From the NCBI RefSeq assembly GCF_000699445.3, contig NC_067198.1, positions 8,244,801 through 8,308,800 of the forward strand: DNA of 64,000 nucleotides. Reading direction: 5' to 3'. Positions 10,917 through 23,040 of the stretch are shown piece by piece. Positions within the stretch are counted from its first letter, which is position 1, and each line of letters opens with the position of its first letter. The position numbers were made by a program, and so were the translations under genes. The notes under the pieces are model-generated. The model did no database searches, was not told the DNA's origin, and saw only the letters and a program-made list of their open reading frames with translations. Source of the stretch: Schistosoma haematobium. Taxonomy: Eukaryota; Platyhelminthes; Trematoda; Strigeidida; Schistosomatidae.

Positions 10917-11841
10917 GCATCTACCTAGTCGATAAATGATTCATGTTCATTGGCTCATCCATCATCGACCATTCTCGTATCTCATCATTCTAATAACTCA
11001 ATGACTATAGGTAATATTTACTGATAATTACATGAGTCACATCCACTGACCTGACTGTCGTTATGTATACAATATAAATAAACATATGGTTTTAACATAC
11101 ATGTAATGAGTGAATATAGACCTTTTTTTCTCAAGTGCTTGATCACAGAAATCATTATGATCTGCTCAAAACCATTAAATCTACTCATATGGCAGAAAGT
11201 GTCACCTTGCCTTACAAATTTATAAACAAATATAAATACATGATGAATTCTATAATAAATATGGAGGTAGGCTTTGACTACATGACTTGAAATTACACTT
11301 ACAAGATTGAACAGAATTACTGAATCTTGCTTTTCTAGTTTCCAGTTTTTCACCCTTAAAAATTAAAAATATACTTCTCTAGGCTAACTCAACTATATGG
11401 TTTTCTGAAATATAAGTTTGATATAGCGTCAGAAATAAGTGCCCTTTTCTTGAATAGAATCTACATTATCTCAATCTCGTGTTAGCTCATTTGAAGAGCC
11501 CTAGAACAGAAAAAAGTAACTGTCGACTGCTTCATATTTTTGACTGCGTGGAAATGGCTCCTGGTGAACTCAAGGATGCTTTAAGAAGCTCTACAAGAGC
11601 TGAAGACATTCCATCCAATCATCATTTGGAGAAACGTCTCAATGTGTAGTTTCTCGATTAAACAAATGCTAAAAACTACTTCACTCGAATCGGATGATTG
11701 TAATGATTTTATTTTTACTAAAAACTATAAATACCCATTTGAAGTAAGTGGCACTGAATTCAAGTCCTTGAGTGAACATTGACTCAGGAGTACAGTTACA
11801 TTTAACCGATGAGCCCAATCTTTTCACTTATATTAAAATAC
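10917..11841. other. Intergenic DNA, no gene seen
   Basis: AT-rich. A 111-codon minus-strand ORF at 11,018-11,353 lacks domain features, and ORFs of this size arise by chance at this base composition. Confidence 0.4.
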
Positions 11842-13901
11842 ATGAACAAAACAAGAGAACATTTGTGTGAATTTATTTGAACTTAAGTATTGTCTATAAA
11901 ATATGTTTTATGCACAACACAAAACAAATCTCAAATTAATGGAGAATCACTTTTCACCATGCGCTTCTATGTATTGGAAACAAATACGTACAAATCACGG
12001 GAAATCCAATTAATTCAGGTACTATTATTTCTTGGATTTCAAATAATTCTAACAATGGGAATCACACTTGGTTTGTCAGTAATTCAAGTTCACTAGATAA
12101 TATTATCCATCTACAAATAGAATAAAGGATACAAGTATACTTCTCTTGATAATTGTAATCCTATTGATATAAGTTTAAGAATATTTTAAACGAACATTAT
12201 CATTTATTGTTGCTACTATTCTTATCAAGCTCACTATCTGTCAAAAGATTAACTAGATGATTGAATAAAATGTTATCATTCTGTACTTTGATACACTACA
12301 CTATAAATAGTGTAAATAATGCTTGTTCAAATTATCTAACATTTGTCCAATTACTTTTAAAATGATCAAACTTTGAAGAAAAGATAAGTAGATAAAATGT
12401 ACTATAATCCTGCTCTAACTTATTGGTCAATTTACTAAACATGAACTGAGTAAATTTGTTACGTAAATGCGTAGTGTAAAGTGATATATTTTAATATTAA
12501 GTGTAGTCCTTGAGAAAATCATGATCTGTCATGATCAGTAGATCGGTAAATGTGTAGTTATTTTAAACAAGTGTACAAATCATATTCCATACTTGTCAGC
12601 AAAATGATTTTTTTTAGTTATCTGAGATTAAGTTTGAAGGTTAGTATGAAACCGAAATATGTGGGACGCTGATTGATTTAAGTTCATATAATATATTTTA
12701 TTGTACATATTGACCACCTTATTGTTTTACTGAAATATATCAGACTAAGTCAGTGATGCATTTTTATAATTCTTTTAAAATTTCTAAACAATGGGATAAT
12801 AACAATGCTGTTGATTTCTCAAACTATAAGACGAATGTATCCAATCAATGTTGTTCTTTTGATGTTTTACATAAGTCAATGATACTCAGCATTATGCTTT
12901 AAAACAACTTACACTCATTTACGTAGTATTGTAATCTCATAACTATACACAATTATTAGCATCTAGCCTACGTTCTATGTAAAACTCAAGTTATAAAGGG
13001 CGGATGTTTTTGGAATTCACTTACATCCTTGGGACTTTACATACTAAAGTATTAACACTTATTTCTGTATCATTTTGTAAGAGGTTTACCTTGGTTCTAA
13101 CATTTTAATTTTGTAATAGATCGCGATATTAAAGGCTACCTAATTTTCACAATTTTACAAAAAATGAATAATAATCGAATTAAAGAAGGAATGAATGTCA
13201 AAATGGGAATTTTCACAATAATGGAATTTGTTGAGATACTCACTTTATTGATACTTCATGGTTCAGTTGAATAGGTGCTTTTTATGATTGTAAAAACGAT
13301 GTATTTCAGGCACAACCTACAAGTATGGTGACACATTTTCAGTTTGTAGAAAATGGTTGACTATATCTAGAACCATTATATTCACAAAATAACTTGCATC
13401 TACTTTTTAGGCAATATTTACACCCTTGATGGTTGTACTTCTTTTCACGAGTTTGGAAAATGAATGGCAACTTATGGCATGGGATTTTGCATTGGTATCG
13501 CTTGTCATATTTACATTAATAGGAGCACCTATTGGAAAACGTTTATTATGGTTTCTTGTATTGGAAAATATGGCGCGTATTGTAACCATAGTTGCTGCGT
13601 TCATCTCAAGCAACTTTGGGCAAACGGCATGTTTTGAAGATCAAACTTTATGTAATTTGCTATTTCTTTTCGCACAATGTGATTTGACAAGAATTTAACT
13701 CATACATTGTAAAATGATTTTATTCATTGAAATGTTGCTCATACATAAGTGCTGAGTAATTAAATTCAATGTGATTTATTTAATCGATGTTTTGAGAAAT
13801 ATTTGAATGTTTGTAAGATTTGCAATCTATTATGTACTTCACTTTTGTTTCAGGAAACTATGACCGCATGGTTCGTATGTTAAGTTATATTGTTAATCAT
13901 T
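11842..13901 (+). pseudogene. Decayed tandem copy of the TMBIM-like gene
   Basis: Four segments align in order with exons 1-4 of the gene at 1.8-5.9 kb: 11,959-12,168, 12,780-12,870, 13,411-13,626 and 13,854-13,901. Shared residues include ITLGLSVI, YPINVVLLM and SLENEWQLMAW. Damage: exon 1 copy stops at TAG after IQVH; its donor reads ATAAGT; exon 2 copy has lost both acceptor (AG to AA) and donor (GT to AT); exon 3 copy is open for 72 codons but its donor is GC; exon 4 copy has a TAA and its donor reads GA. The terminal exon is absent, and a foldback element starts 32 bp after exon 4. This is a duplicated, not retroposed, pseudogene because intron sequence is present between the segments. 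Confidence 0.85.
13411..13626 (+). pseudogene. Best-preserved exon copy (exon 3) of the TMBIM-like pseudogene
   Basis: Acceptor CTTTTTAG is intact and 72 codons are open (FTPLMVVLLFTSLENEWQ.., then hydrophobic helices). It is 12 nt shorter than exon 3 of the intact gene, still in frame. The donor position reads GCATGT instead of GTATGT; GC donors can sometimes function. Confidence 0.75.
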
Positions 13902-13932
13902 GAAAGCTGAGTATATAATATATCCATTTTGT

Positions 13933-14278
13933 TATCAGAAGGGGTTTTGTGGATATAATAGTAATTTTTATAGTTGAATTAATGCTTCAGGTCAAGCTAG
14001 ACAACCATGGAAAACCCGGAAGCACTGGACGGCCGTTTCGTCCCACTGTGGGTGTGCTCAACGGTGCTCATCCACGATCCCGCCTCCCGAGATTCGAATC
14101 CAGGACCAATCGGTATCGCGCGCAAACGCCGAACCTCCAGACCACTGAGCGGGATCGTGGATGCGCACCGTTGAGTACTCCCACAGTGCTTCCGGGTTTT
14201 CCATGGTTGTCTAGCTTCAAATGATGCGTGAATTCAACTATAAAAATTACTATTATATCCATAAAACTCCTTCTGATA
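13933..14278. mobile_element. 346-bp foldback element with tRNA-like loop (family B)
   Basis: The left end (TATCAGAAGGGGTTTTGTGG, then ATATAATAGTAATTTTTATA) is repeated inverted at the right end, and the arms continue through TCTAGACAACCATGG..AAACCCGGAAGCACTG and CACGATCCCGC. The loop, at about 14,148-14,075 on the minus strand, reads like a tRNA: AGTGGTCTGGAGGTTCGGCG as box A region and GGATTCGAATC as box B. The left arm has about 21 extra bases (GGACGGCCGTTTCGTCC..) that the right arm lacks. Because both arms open with the same bases, each strand shows an ORF starting MDIIVIFIVE; these are artefacts of the palindrome. Confidence 0.85.
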
Positions 14279-17200
14279 CTAATTTTATTTTATTTTGCAA
14301 TCCTAAATTCACATGCTATAACTTTGAACAATATATTTTGCCTTAATCCTGGTCGCATTTTACATTACTATTGGGGGTTTATAAATAAGAAATCTTAAGA
14401 GATTTTACTGTAAAGAATTATTCGTTCATATAAGAGTGTTTTGATTGGTCGTTCAATGATATTACAATAATATTCTACGTTAAATTAGCCGATAACTATT
14501 TCATTTCCCCAATTTTTTTCTCAACTCATGAGAATACAGCAGGCAGACGAATGTTTACTTTGATTATACCGCTCTTCTGTGATAATGCATTGTGGTAAAA
14601 TATATAGTTGTGTGTTTACAAACAAAAAGTATATGCAAAACCAGGGCATTGAACACAATCATTTTTTCAAAACAAGTAGTCCATATTACGTGGTATTTTA
14701 ATTGTGAAAACCATTTGATAATGTGTTTGATTAACAAAAGCAGTTAAAAATCTAGTTGTTTTTTTTGTAATTTCTTTATATCCAACACCTGTTAAAGTCA
14801 TTTAAGAAATGAAAGATATAGATCTAAGACGTACGATATATTGTCGAGTAAGCTAGGAAAGAAAATGGCTTCTGTTAATCCAATCAATTTTTCAATCAAG
14901 ATTTCCTACGTATTCTCAGTACTATGAATAAAGATCAAAACAGCCTAGTAAATATTTGTATCGGATTATATGGGATAAAAAGTAACCGTATACTTAATTC
15001 ATGGAACCTGAGTTTTAGCCGTTTTTAGATGCATGGTATGAAATTGACAAATACAAGTTTTCTAAACAAAGCATTAAATAATCTTTGAACTCAATAACAA
15101 ATAAGTTTCAAACTAATACATACATCATCCGATTGGTAGATCCACCAACGTACGGTTCATTTTGCCTTTAGTCATAATTATCATATTTAGTTGTATTCAG
15201 CAAACTGTGTTGAAAATACGTGAACAATATGGAAATCAGAATATTAGTTTCCTGTGAAATCGTTGATGCCATTTCTAAAACACATTACATTCATTTGTTT
15301 GAATCGTACATTCATATCACCGAAAAATTGATACTGAGCAAATTTTACATACAATATGAGTAATTTACGTAAGATACGGTAGGCTTAAAAAAATAGACGA
15401 TTGTGTACCTTATTCTATACTTATTTAAATATGAGAGCAACATTAGTTGTAGAATTGAATTGTATATTATTGTATTCTATTGATGCATTTCCATCTTCGT
15501 ACAATTCGGTGTATTTTATTGTGATTTTTGATAATCTGGGTCTCCGAAGTAGTATTGGCGTAACATGGGTCACCCAGCTGAGTATCACTGGAACTAGACA
15601 ATAGGTATATGACAGTTTTTGTATCAGCTGGTGATTCTGTTCGAATTTATCAAACTACGTGGCTGAATCATTGGTGAAATGTGAAAAAACATCAACGATT
15701 TCAGACTGAAACGTTGACTAGAATGTTTATACGTTGAATAAAGAGCAGGAGTGGTCAAACATTATTAGTATAATTATAAAAATGAATTAAACATCGATGA
15801 CAGATTTAAATAGTGCATTTCCTATCATGAATACAAAACTATACATCTGAAACCTAAAACATACGAATATCCATCACTTGTAACTATTTCGTTTTCTGTG
15901 AACATTTTCAACAATATCCAACCATCTTAAAAGTGCAAAGTCTTACCAAACTTCCAGATCTTATGAGTTATCTCTATTAAATACATTTTTTATCTATAAA
16001 TACCTGAATTAAATGATATTAGCTCAAAACATGACAGATGTGAGTGAATGACTTACAAACGAGACGTTATGACAGCCTATTGAACTATTGTTACTTATTC
16101 TCAATAATTGATTGTGTCACACTAAATTTTAAATGTAAGCCGTTTGACTGTAACTCAGGAGTCTGAATGTAGTACCTAATTTGAAGAGCTAAGTGTACTT
16201 AGATTTCTCATAGACGAAGTGATGTTGAGCACGTGACTGAAGTCTCCATTAGAAGAAAGAATTATCTATCTAAAAAATTCATACTTTCAAAGGTTATTTC
16301 AGTTGAGTTAATTCTTGACGAAAAACAAACCATATATCTTTCTGTAAACACAGTTGAATCCTAAAATATATGCATGAACTGCATACATGACGATAATCAC
16401 TATGATACCCAAACTGTTAACTACAATCACTGTTTAGGTAAATAATGTCAGCAAGGCAATGTAGACATTCACTGTATAGTCGTCTCCAACAGTGCTGTCT
16501 GTAAATTTTCAATAAACCTTCAAAACATAGTTATATTTAATTACACCAGAAGAACTTGTTGTTTAACATTTCATTCTTATTTAAAAAGATCCGTACTGTT
16601 CAGTTAACTTTCAACGGTTTTTTAAATTATTTTCAAACTGGCCACGTTACATAACTTTCCGAGTTTCATTTGAAATAAATTACTGGTGGTTTTTATGATT
16701 ATGTGTTAAGTTGACGTGATAAATAATTTAATGTCAAAGATTTTGTTGATATACAAAGACTTTCAGACTTTTCTTTATTTATCACCAGTTACGTAACATA
16801 GTGTATGTCTAACACCAAGAAAAGGATGAACACGAAACTCACATCGTATTGAATTACATGAAATTTTATAACTCATCCGCATAATGTAGATCACTAAATT
16901 AAACAGACGCACTTCACTGAATTGGATAAACATTTCGTTTCACATACTAATTGAAGTGGAAAAGTACTAAACAAAAATTATGAATTCATTTCATCTTCTA
17001 CCGCAAACTTTATGTCGGTCATTAATAATTGACAGACTTCAAGACATCCACTAATTTCATACAGTTTCCCCATAATTTACAATGCGATGACATCTTGAAA
17101 CCATGTCATTAGGTCATTTCATGATGAAAAGTTAGAATAATTATAATATCATTCATCATCTTTAGTGTCAATCAAATGTCTTCTTGAAGACAGTTGTGAA

Positions 17201-19300
17201 ATTTCAAGAATTGTTTTCATTACAGAAATATCTACAAGAACTATGAACTTCAAAGTAGCTGTTGAAAGTTGCTCTGTCTTTGTTTGATATTCACTCTTCA
17301 GAAGTGTTTGCACATATATGATTTGACATGAGATGAAGATATTGAGCTGAGTCTATAAAATGTGGATGATTATTTCAATCACTAAATAAAACTCGTATTT
17401 TTAAACTGAATAATCGATAATTCATTTTCACTCAAAATCTACAGTCCTAAATTTCTAAATCTGTCTGTTATACGGCTGCCTTTTTAGATCAAACATATTT
17501 GAAGTACCTCATTACGGAAAACAATAATGTTTGATCCTTATAAATGACTCTATAAAATGAACCATTTGTTGAGTAGTTATGTTTATTTCAACAGATTTAT
17601 TTCTAATCTTCGAATGCTATGTATAATAAGGATAAGTATGCAGATCAACCACGTAATAGTCGAACAAAACATTTTGCATTGAACGAACTTATTTTAATTT
17701 TCAGATGGATTCTGAAAGCTTCAGAAAGAAGTGAGGTCACCAACATGAAACATTTTAAAGAAATAATCGATTTTGTTTTAAACTTCTAATGTTATAAATA
17801 TGAACTACTGGGTTCTGACTGTTATTGAAATATTGTAAAAAATGAAACAAATATCAGTAATCTCTGGTTGTTGACAGTCATCTAAAATAGACCACTTTGC
17901 GACTTCGACAAATTTCAAACTATGTTAAATGTAACAACCCGTCTTTCAACTCAATCGTCTAAATCTCCCTATCGTGTTGTGGGAAGAATGTAAAAGGTTC
18001 AATTCATTTCAAAGTCATGTGTGTAGGAATCTTCAGAATCAAAAATTAATACAGTGTATACAATATCTTATATGAATTTGGGTAAGATCATGAAACAAAA
18101 CATTTGTTCTGGTTAAATTTTTATGTAGAAAAACTTTCTCGTACCCTCATAAAGCATGATCCGCTGATGGCGAGTAAACTCTGTCTTGACCTCTACATCT
18201 CATTTCCTAACAAGTGCTATTCAGTGTTTTGTCTACTCCCAATTACCAGAGCGATGTGTTTCCGGTTTCTTTCTTTTTCTTTCATCTTGACTTAGAGCTT
18301 GCTTTGTTATGCAGTTTGATGATTTCCGTAAATTGTGACCTATTGACTTCCAATATCTTTTTCAAGTTTCCTCCCTGAATGGAAGTTGGTTTGTTCTCTG
18401 CCTCAGTAGGTTATCGCTGATGGGCTCGGGTCACTTGATGTGGACTATTGTGCATAAATAACAGTTTGTGAATGACTGCTTTTCTATGGAAGGAGTTGGC
18501 AACCTTATCCCAATTGATCGATCACTGGGTGGTGATCAATGTCATGTTTATCGGGTCATTCTTAGTGTAGATCGAATGCCGTCGACCAAGTTGCAATGTG
18601 GCCAGTAGTCTAAGTAACTGGACATTGTGTGCACTGTGTTGAGATAAGAATGTGGTTAGAGGTTTTTTGACAAAGTTTTAGACCTGTTGATAAATCAATT
18701 TTACAATACGATCATTCATACGTTTGGAAACCTTCAATATTTTGTGGATTTAATTCGATAGTATTTTCTAGAAGAATGAACCATTTATTGTGTAGGCCAT
18801 GAATATCACGATTGAATTGTACGTTAGTACCTTTGAGGATATTTTGCTTACTACGTTACACAGTTTAGAATTAAAACATTCGATAAATCATGTATTTATT
18901 GAAATAGTAAAGCGTCTATCAGTACGAATTTAGATAATCCTAAGCATGGGATGTTAATTGTATATGACATTATATGACTAAACTTTAAAAAGTAAGTAAA
19001 CTACCACTTTTTGGTACAGAGTTAATAAACGTAAATATATTTATTATCACGTGTTTATTTTAATCGGAGTTTATTTGACTGACTTTGATGTTTTTACGTC
19101 GATGAATTTTTCGTTTTACATGAAGTCTGTCTGCAATATAAGCTTAATCTAAACTTATTTAATCTTGCCTGTTCTTTTTAAGATTAGCATAAGAAATAGA
19201 ACATACTTTTCTGCATCTTAATGGCACAAATTATCTAGTTGTAACCAATTACTATTGTGTCACATGTAAATTACATTCAAATTTGTTTGGATGCTGAATT
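14279..19300. other. Five-kilobase stretch without a recognised gene
   Basis: AT-rich, no exon chain or domain. The only distinct part is a more GC-rich block at about 18,150-18,670 (listed separately). Confidence 0.45.
18150..18670. repeat. GC-elevated block, possible dispersed repeat
   Basis: Base composition changes clearly from the flanks (CTCTGCCTCAGTAGG, GGCTCGGGTCACTTG, CCGTCGACCAAGTTGC). No long ORF and no recognised protein. It could be an old transposon end or noncoding exon; I cannot decide. Confidence 0.3.
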
Positions 19301-19306
19301 CATTCA

Positions 19307-19314
19307 TATATAAG
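19307..19314 (+). promoter_or_regulatory. Possible TATA box for the 76-codon ORF
   Basis: TATATAAG followed by GC-richer DNA, 89 bp before the first downstream ATG (19,403). In AT-rich DNA such a match is weak on its own. Confidence 0.3.
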
Positions 19315-19402
19315 GCGGCCTGCTTGAGCATCTGGGCTACCTGTTCCTGCCATCTAGATATTTCAACAAGTTATCTATTTTTGTTTGTTTTAATATATCA
19401 TT

Positions 19403-19633
19403 ATGTCTATTAATCGCACAACCTATTCTGCTGAGTTTCTGAAAAGTGTACAACCTTTCGATGTCAAAGTTACAAAAAGCTCAAAAAGAGAGAATGTGGT
19501 TGCTGGCAATATACAACGAAAAGAATGTACAATATTCAGATGTTTATTTACTGAACTGATAACATCTAACTGGCGATCACTCAATATTTATCGCGAGGAC
19601 CGACCAAGAAGAAAGAAACGGAAACTTGTTTAA
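19403..19633 (+). CDS. Possible small intronless gene, 76-residue basic protein with nuclear signal
   Basis: ATG is the first after a TATA-like box at 19,307, and an AATAAA lies at 19,680, 47 bp after the stop, so a compact transcription unit is possible. The protein has no recognised domain. The C-terminus (RPRRKKRKLV) is a good monopartite nuclear localisation signal. Near the N-terminus TYSAEFLKSVQPF resembles the Y-x4-L-hydrophobic motif used to bind eIF4E, but the last position is Lys, which argues against binding. ORF length alone is not significant at this composition. Confidence 0.35.
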   Translation: MSINRTTYSAEFLKSVQPFDVKVTKSSKRENVVAGNIQRKECTIFRCLFTELITSNWRSLNIYREDRPRRKKRKLV

Positions 19634-19679
19634 ACACTTTGTGCTGAGAATTCTATATTGTACCAATAATATAACATTG

Positions 19680-19685
19680 AATAAA
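19680..19685 (+). terminator. Possible polyadenylation signal AATAAA
   Basis: Lies 47 bp after the stop of the 76-codon ORF. Supporting evidence only. Confidence 0.3.
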
Positions 19686-19826
19686 GCTAACAATAATAAT
19701 AATAATTCATTTTTCAAACATCCAGTCAGAAAAGTAGCCGATAGGCTAACACATAGTTCGTATTTTTGACTGATACAACTATATAATTAAGACCTAAGGA
19801 AAAACAGAGAAAGGTAACATGAGATT

Positions 19827-20240
19827 TTATAAAAAAAAAAGTGATACATTCATAATGTTATCATTCACCTTTATGGACAATAAAATACCGAACAATAATT
19901 TGTGGAAGAAAAAAGATCTCACTCTTAATGTCGTTGAAAGATTCACAAAAGCTATTGGATAAGTGTTCGTCAAAAACTTACAAGATTTCCAAAATGTACT
20001 CTTTTTCTTAGATATTTCAAATGCTTCGCTATTGTGTTTACTCTCTGTCGTCAAATTAGTACACAAATCCATTGAATTAAAAAAACTTGTGACGCGAAAA
20101 TGCATCTTTTGTTTCTGGAGTTCATCAATACCCGATTCTCTAGCAACAACGGCATTCATAATATTCACAGGCAAACTAAACGAATAGAAAAATGCTTGAA
20201 CATGATGACTACCATACACTTTTTGAAGACCAAAACACAA
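19827..20240 (-). CDS. Unrecognised 137-codon ORF
   Basis: One of the longer non-transposon ORFs in the window (about 143 codons stop to stop), opened by TTG and without an early ATG, so it would have to be an exon or relic. The middle (NAVVARESGIDELQKQKMHF) has a mixed composition like real protein. The end is Phe/Leu-rich, reading through a run of A on the plus strand. No family recognised. It could be a chance ORF. Confidence 0.25.
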   Translation of the reverse strand: MCFGLQKVYGSHHVQAFFYSFSLPVNIMNAVVARESGIDELQKQKMHFRVTSFFNSMDLCTNLTTESKHNSEAFEISKKKSTFWKSCKFLTNTYPIAFVNLSTTLRVRSFFFHKLLFGILLSIKVNDNIMNVSLFFL

Positions 20241-22562
20241 ATGAACAGCTTTATATTAAGCCTACATTTAGGGGAATAAATTTACGTGTGAGTATCAGCC
20301 TACTGTAAATAGTATAACCCATTCATTTTAAAATTAATGACATACAATGAAAAGAGACAAAAGGAATAAAAACGTTCTATAAGCACTTTGAAATAAATAA
20401 TTCAATATTGCAAAAATCGTAGAGCCGAAATTTTAGCAGAATAAAATTTCGAAATAAGATATTTCACCTTATATAATGTGTATATTGAATGAGTGATTTT
20501 TAAAATGTCTATTACCTGGAACTTATTACGTAGAAGTCTTTAGTTTTACAAAGTGTAAAACTGTATATGTAATGATTTATTTGACAAATTTAGGTTAATA
20601 CTATGCTTAGTTGTCCATTGGCTACAATAAATCTTAGCCACCAACGACTGGGTAACTTTTTAATTATAAACGGTATCTACAAAAACTAGATAAAACGAAG
20701 AACACAGAACACCACAACAACAGGTTCGTACTCATTGGAAGGAAGTGATGTGTCAGGACTTTTTGAAACTTACGATGTTTTAAAAGTCGTAATTAAAGTA
20801 GGTGCGCTTATGAAGAATTTCAATCACAGGCGTTTAGTGATATTCATGGAATTCATTTTAACTTCAATTAAACATTTCATTTAGCCTGTAGTTGCTGCAT
20901 ATGTTCGGATATTTCCAAACAGCATAAGATGACGGTTTGAAATGCATTAATGTTAGAAAATACAAAATAAGAACGACTGATTAAGTAACAGCGCTCCTAA
21001 CTTTGCGCGTCATAATGATCAATTATCAACAAAAATGTATGAAAGCCTAAGTTTATTCTAGCATATCAATTACATACCGCAAATAGGTGGCAACGAGTCT
21101 AAAACATTTAAGATAAATGAAAACATATACAAAAATTTGGGTAAGAAAACAGTTATTTATCTAACGAATATCAAATCTTGTACTTTCAGCGTGGGACTGA
21201 ACATCTTTCTTTTTCAATTAAATGGATGTTAGAAGATGAATATCACACATAAAACACTAAATCTCCTTTCAAAATGCTGTTTTCATACTTTTTAATACAA
21301 TAATTCCTACAGTGTTCAGAATACTTATTAATAGAGATATAAGTAAAAAGTTAACTATCTCATGAATTACCGGAATGGTGTAACACTGATTCAGTTCAAA
21401 ATAAATGATCTATTTTATTGTATTGTGTATTAAAATCTTCCTCGTATTTGAGCATTTTTCTTAAATTCTAAATAAACACATCAACCCTTCTTCATTTAAT
21501 AACCATTTATAAGTTCTCCAAGTGAATGTATCCTGAATCCTTTGCTGTTGCAAGTCTTCAGTCAATATTTTGTAAATTTTCATAGTAGAGTGAAATGTTC
21601 TATTTCATTGTTCATTGTCCTATGTTCAAAAAAATGTGACTTGGTTTCCATAGAGTATCGTTTTCTTAAGAATTTCTTGATAAGAATAAATATTAGTGTA
21701 GAGGATTTTTGGAGATTTTAGGATTTTCTCAGTTTTCTTGACCATTATGGGAAACCTGGAAGCATTGGACGGTCTTTTCGTCTTAGCATGGGCATTCCTT
21801 CATTTACACCATTGATCTAGTATTTAAATGTTTTTTATTACGCCACCATGATTATTTACTGCTTGTATTTCTTCACAGAACTTGGGTTTTAAATGTCATC
21901 TACACAGAAAAACTGCTTGTGTATCATGATAATATAAGTTCATTTAAAAGAGAGCTAATTCTAATAAATATTTGTAAATCATGAACTAACTTGTCACTAA
22001 TCTGAATTGAGGATAGATAAAAAAAATATCTTCCGTACTTAAAATATTCATTGTTAGACCTTATTCTGTAATCAAAGTAATATGTAACTTGAAAAAAGAC
22101 TCTTGATTAGGAAAAAATATTAGTTTTAAATACGAAACAATGACCAATGACTAATCAGTGACCAAAGACAACCCTCCGCATCTATCAATAATGGTCCAAT
22201 GTTTGATCCCTAGTTACATAGTAGATGCACATCTTTCAAATAGTTAGGACGAAACAGTCATTCATTGTTCTCAGAATTTCAAAATAAAATATAATTATTG
22301 TGTAAACTATTTTAAAAGATGTTTCATTGTCTATATGATACTTAACGTTCAATCGTCTCACCTATCTAACGGGGCAAAAAAATTCTGAGGCCTCAATCTA
22401 CAAAATAAAGAACCAAGGTCAGCCAGTAATCGGACGAAGATTACTGTAATTATTACGAACAATCAGCAAACGGAAATTTCGTCTGTGTTCTCGAACGACA
22501 TTGTTTGTCAAATAGTCATACAGCATTTTCTGTAACCGTGCTGATTCATTCAAAAACAGAAA
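20241..22562. other. No gene seen; one SINE fragment
   Basis: AT-rich. A fragment at about 21,740-21,785 (see next entry) is the only recognised item. Confidence 0.4.
21740..21790 (+). mobile_element. Fragment of the family B foldback SINE
   Basis: GACCATTATGGGAAACC..GGAAGCATTGGACGG..TTTTCGTC matches the left arm at about 14,000-14,040 with several changes. Confidence 0.5.
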
Positions 22563-22904
22563 ATGGCTCTCCTTTCGGAACAATTGCAATTGTTATTTCA
22601 GCGACAACAGCAGCGTTTTAAAAAGAATCGGTTAAAATTTAGAGACAAATTACACACATGGTTGCTGAATCATCCATGCGTTGAAGATGTGACGGAACTT
22701 AGTGAATTAATTTCTAAATCGCGTACAGAGTTAGAAAATGATTGCAGAATGAATGAATGTGTCAGTGAAGGCCTCCATGAATCAGTAATTAAAAGAAAAC
22801 AGTATCAGTCATACATGATCCGCTCAGTGGTCAATTTGTTCAGGAGTTCCACATTAAGACAAGTCTTCTATCTAATGCTTCTTGGTTTCCGGCGGTTTTC
22901 TTAA
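22563..22904 (+). CDS. Possible small gene, 113-residue basic Gln-rich protein
   Basis: ATG ORF, locally less AT-rich than its flanks, with AATAAA at 23,035 (131 bp after the stop). The start is Gln/Arg-rich and probably helical (LLSEQLQLLFQRQQQRFKKN), then HTWLLNHPCVEDVTELSELI. The C-terminus is hydrophobic and basic (VFYLMLLGFRRFS). No signal peptide or known domain. No TATA-like element was found. The length is only marginally above chance. Confidence 0.3.
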   Translation: MALLSEQLQLLFQRQQQRFKKNRLKFRDKLHTWLLNHPCVEDVTELSELISKSRTELENDCRMNECVSEGLHESVIKRKQYQSYMIRSVVNLFRSSTLRQVFYLMLLGFRRFS

Positions 22905-23040
22905 AAAGATCAGTTCGTGATATTCATTATTTCAAAATATGCGTTGTAGGATACAAACATCCGCAGTTACACTAGAAAATATTTAACATGTGGATGATTG
23001 ATCAAACGGCTTCTAAGTTCCAGAAGTGAAGTATAATAAA

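Noticed and set aside
13949..14262. Two opposed ORFs both starting MDIIVIFIVE
   Set aside because: They are the two arms of the foldback element read on opposite strands, not related genes.
22175..22270. Possible further SINE copy (AGGACGAAACAG)
   Set aside because: Only the short core matches; too little to claim an element.
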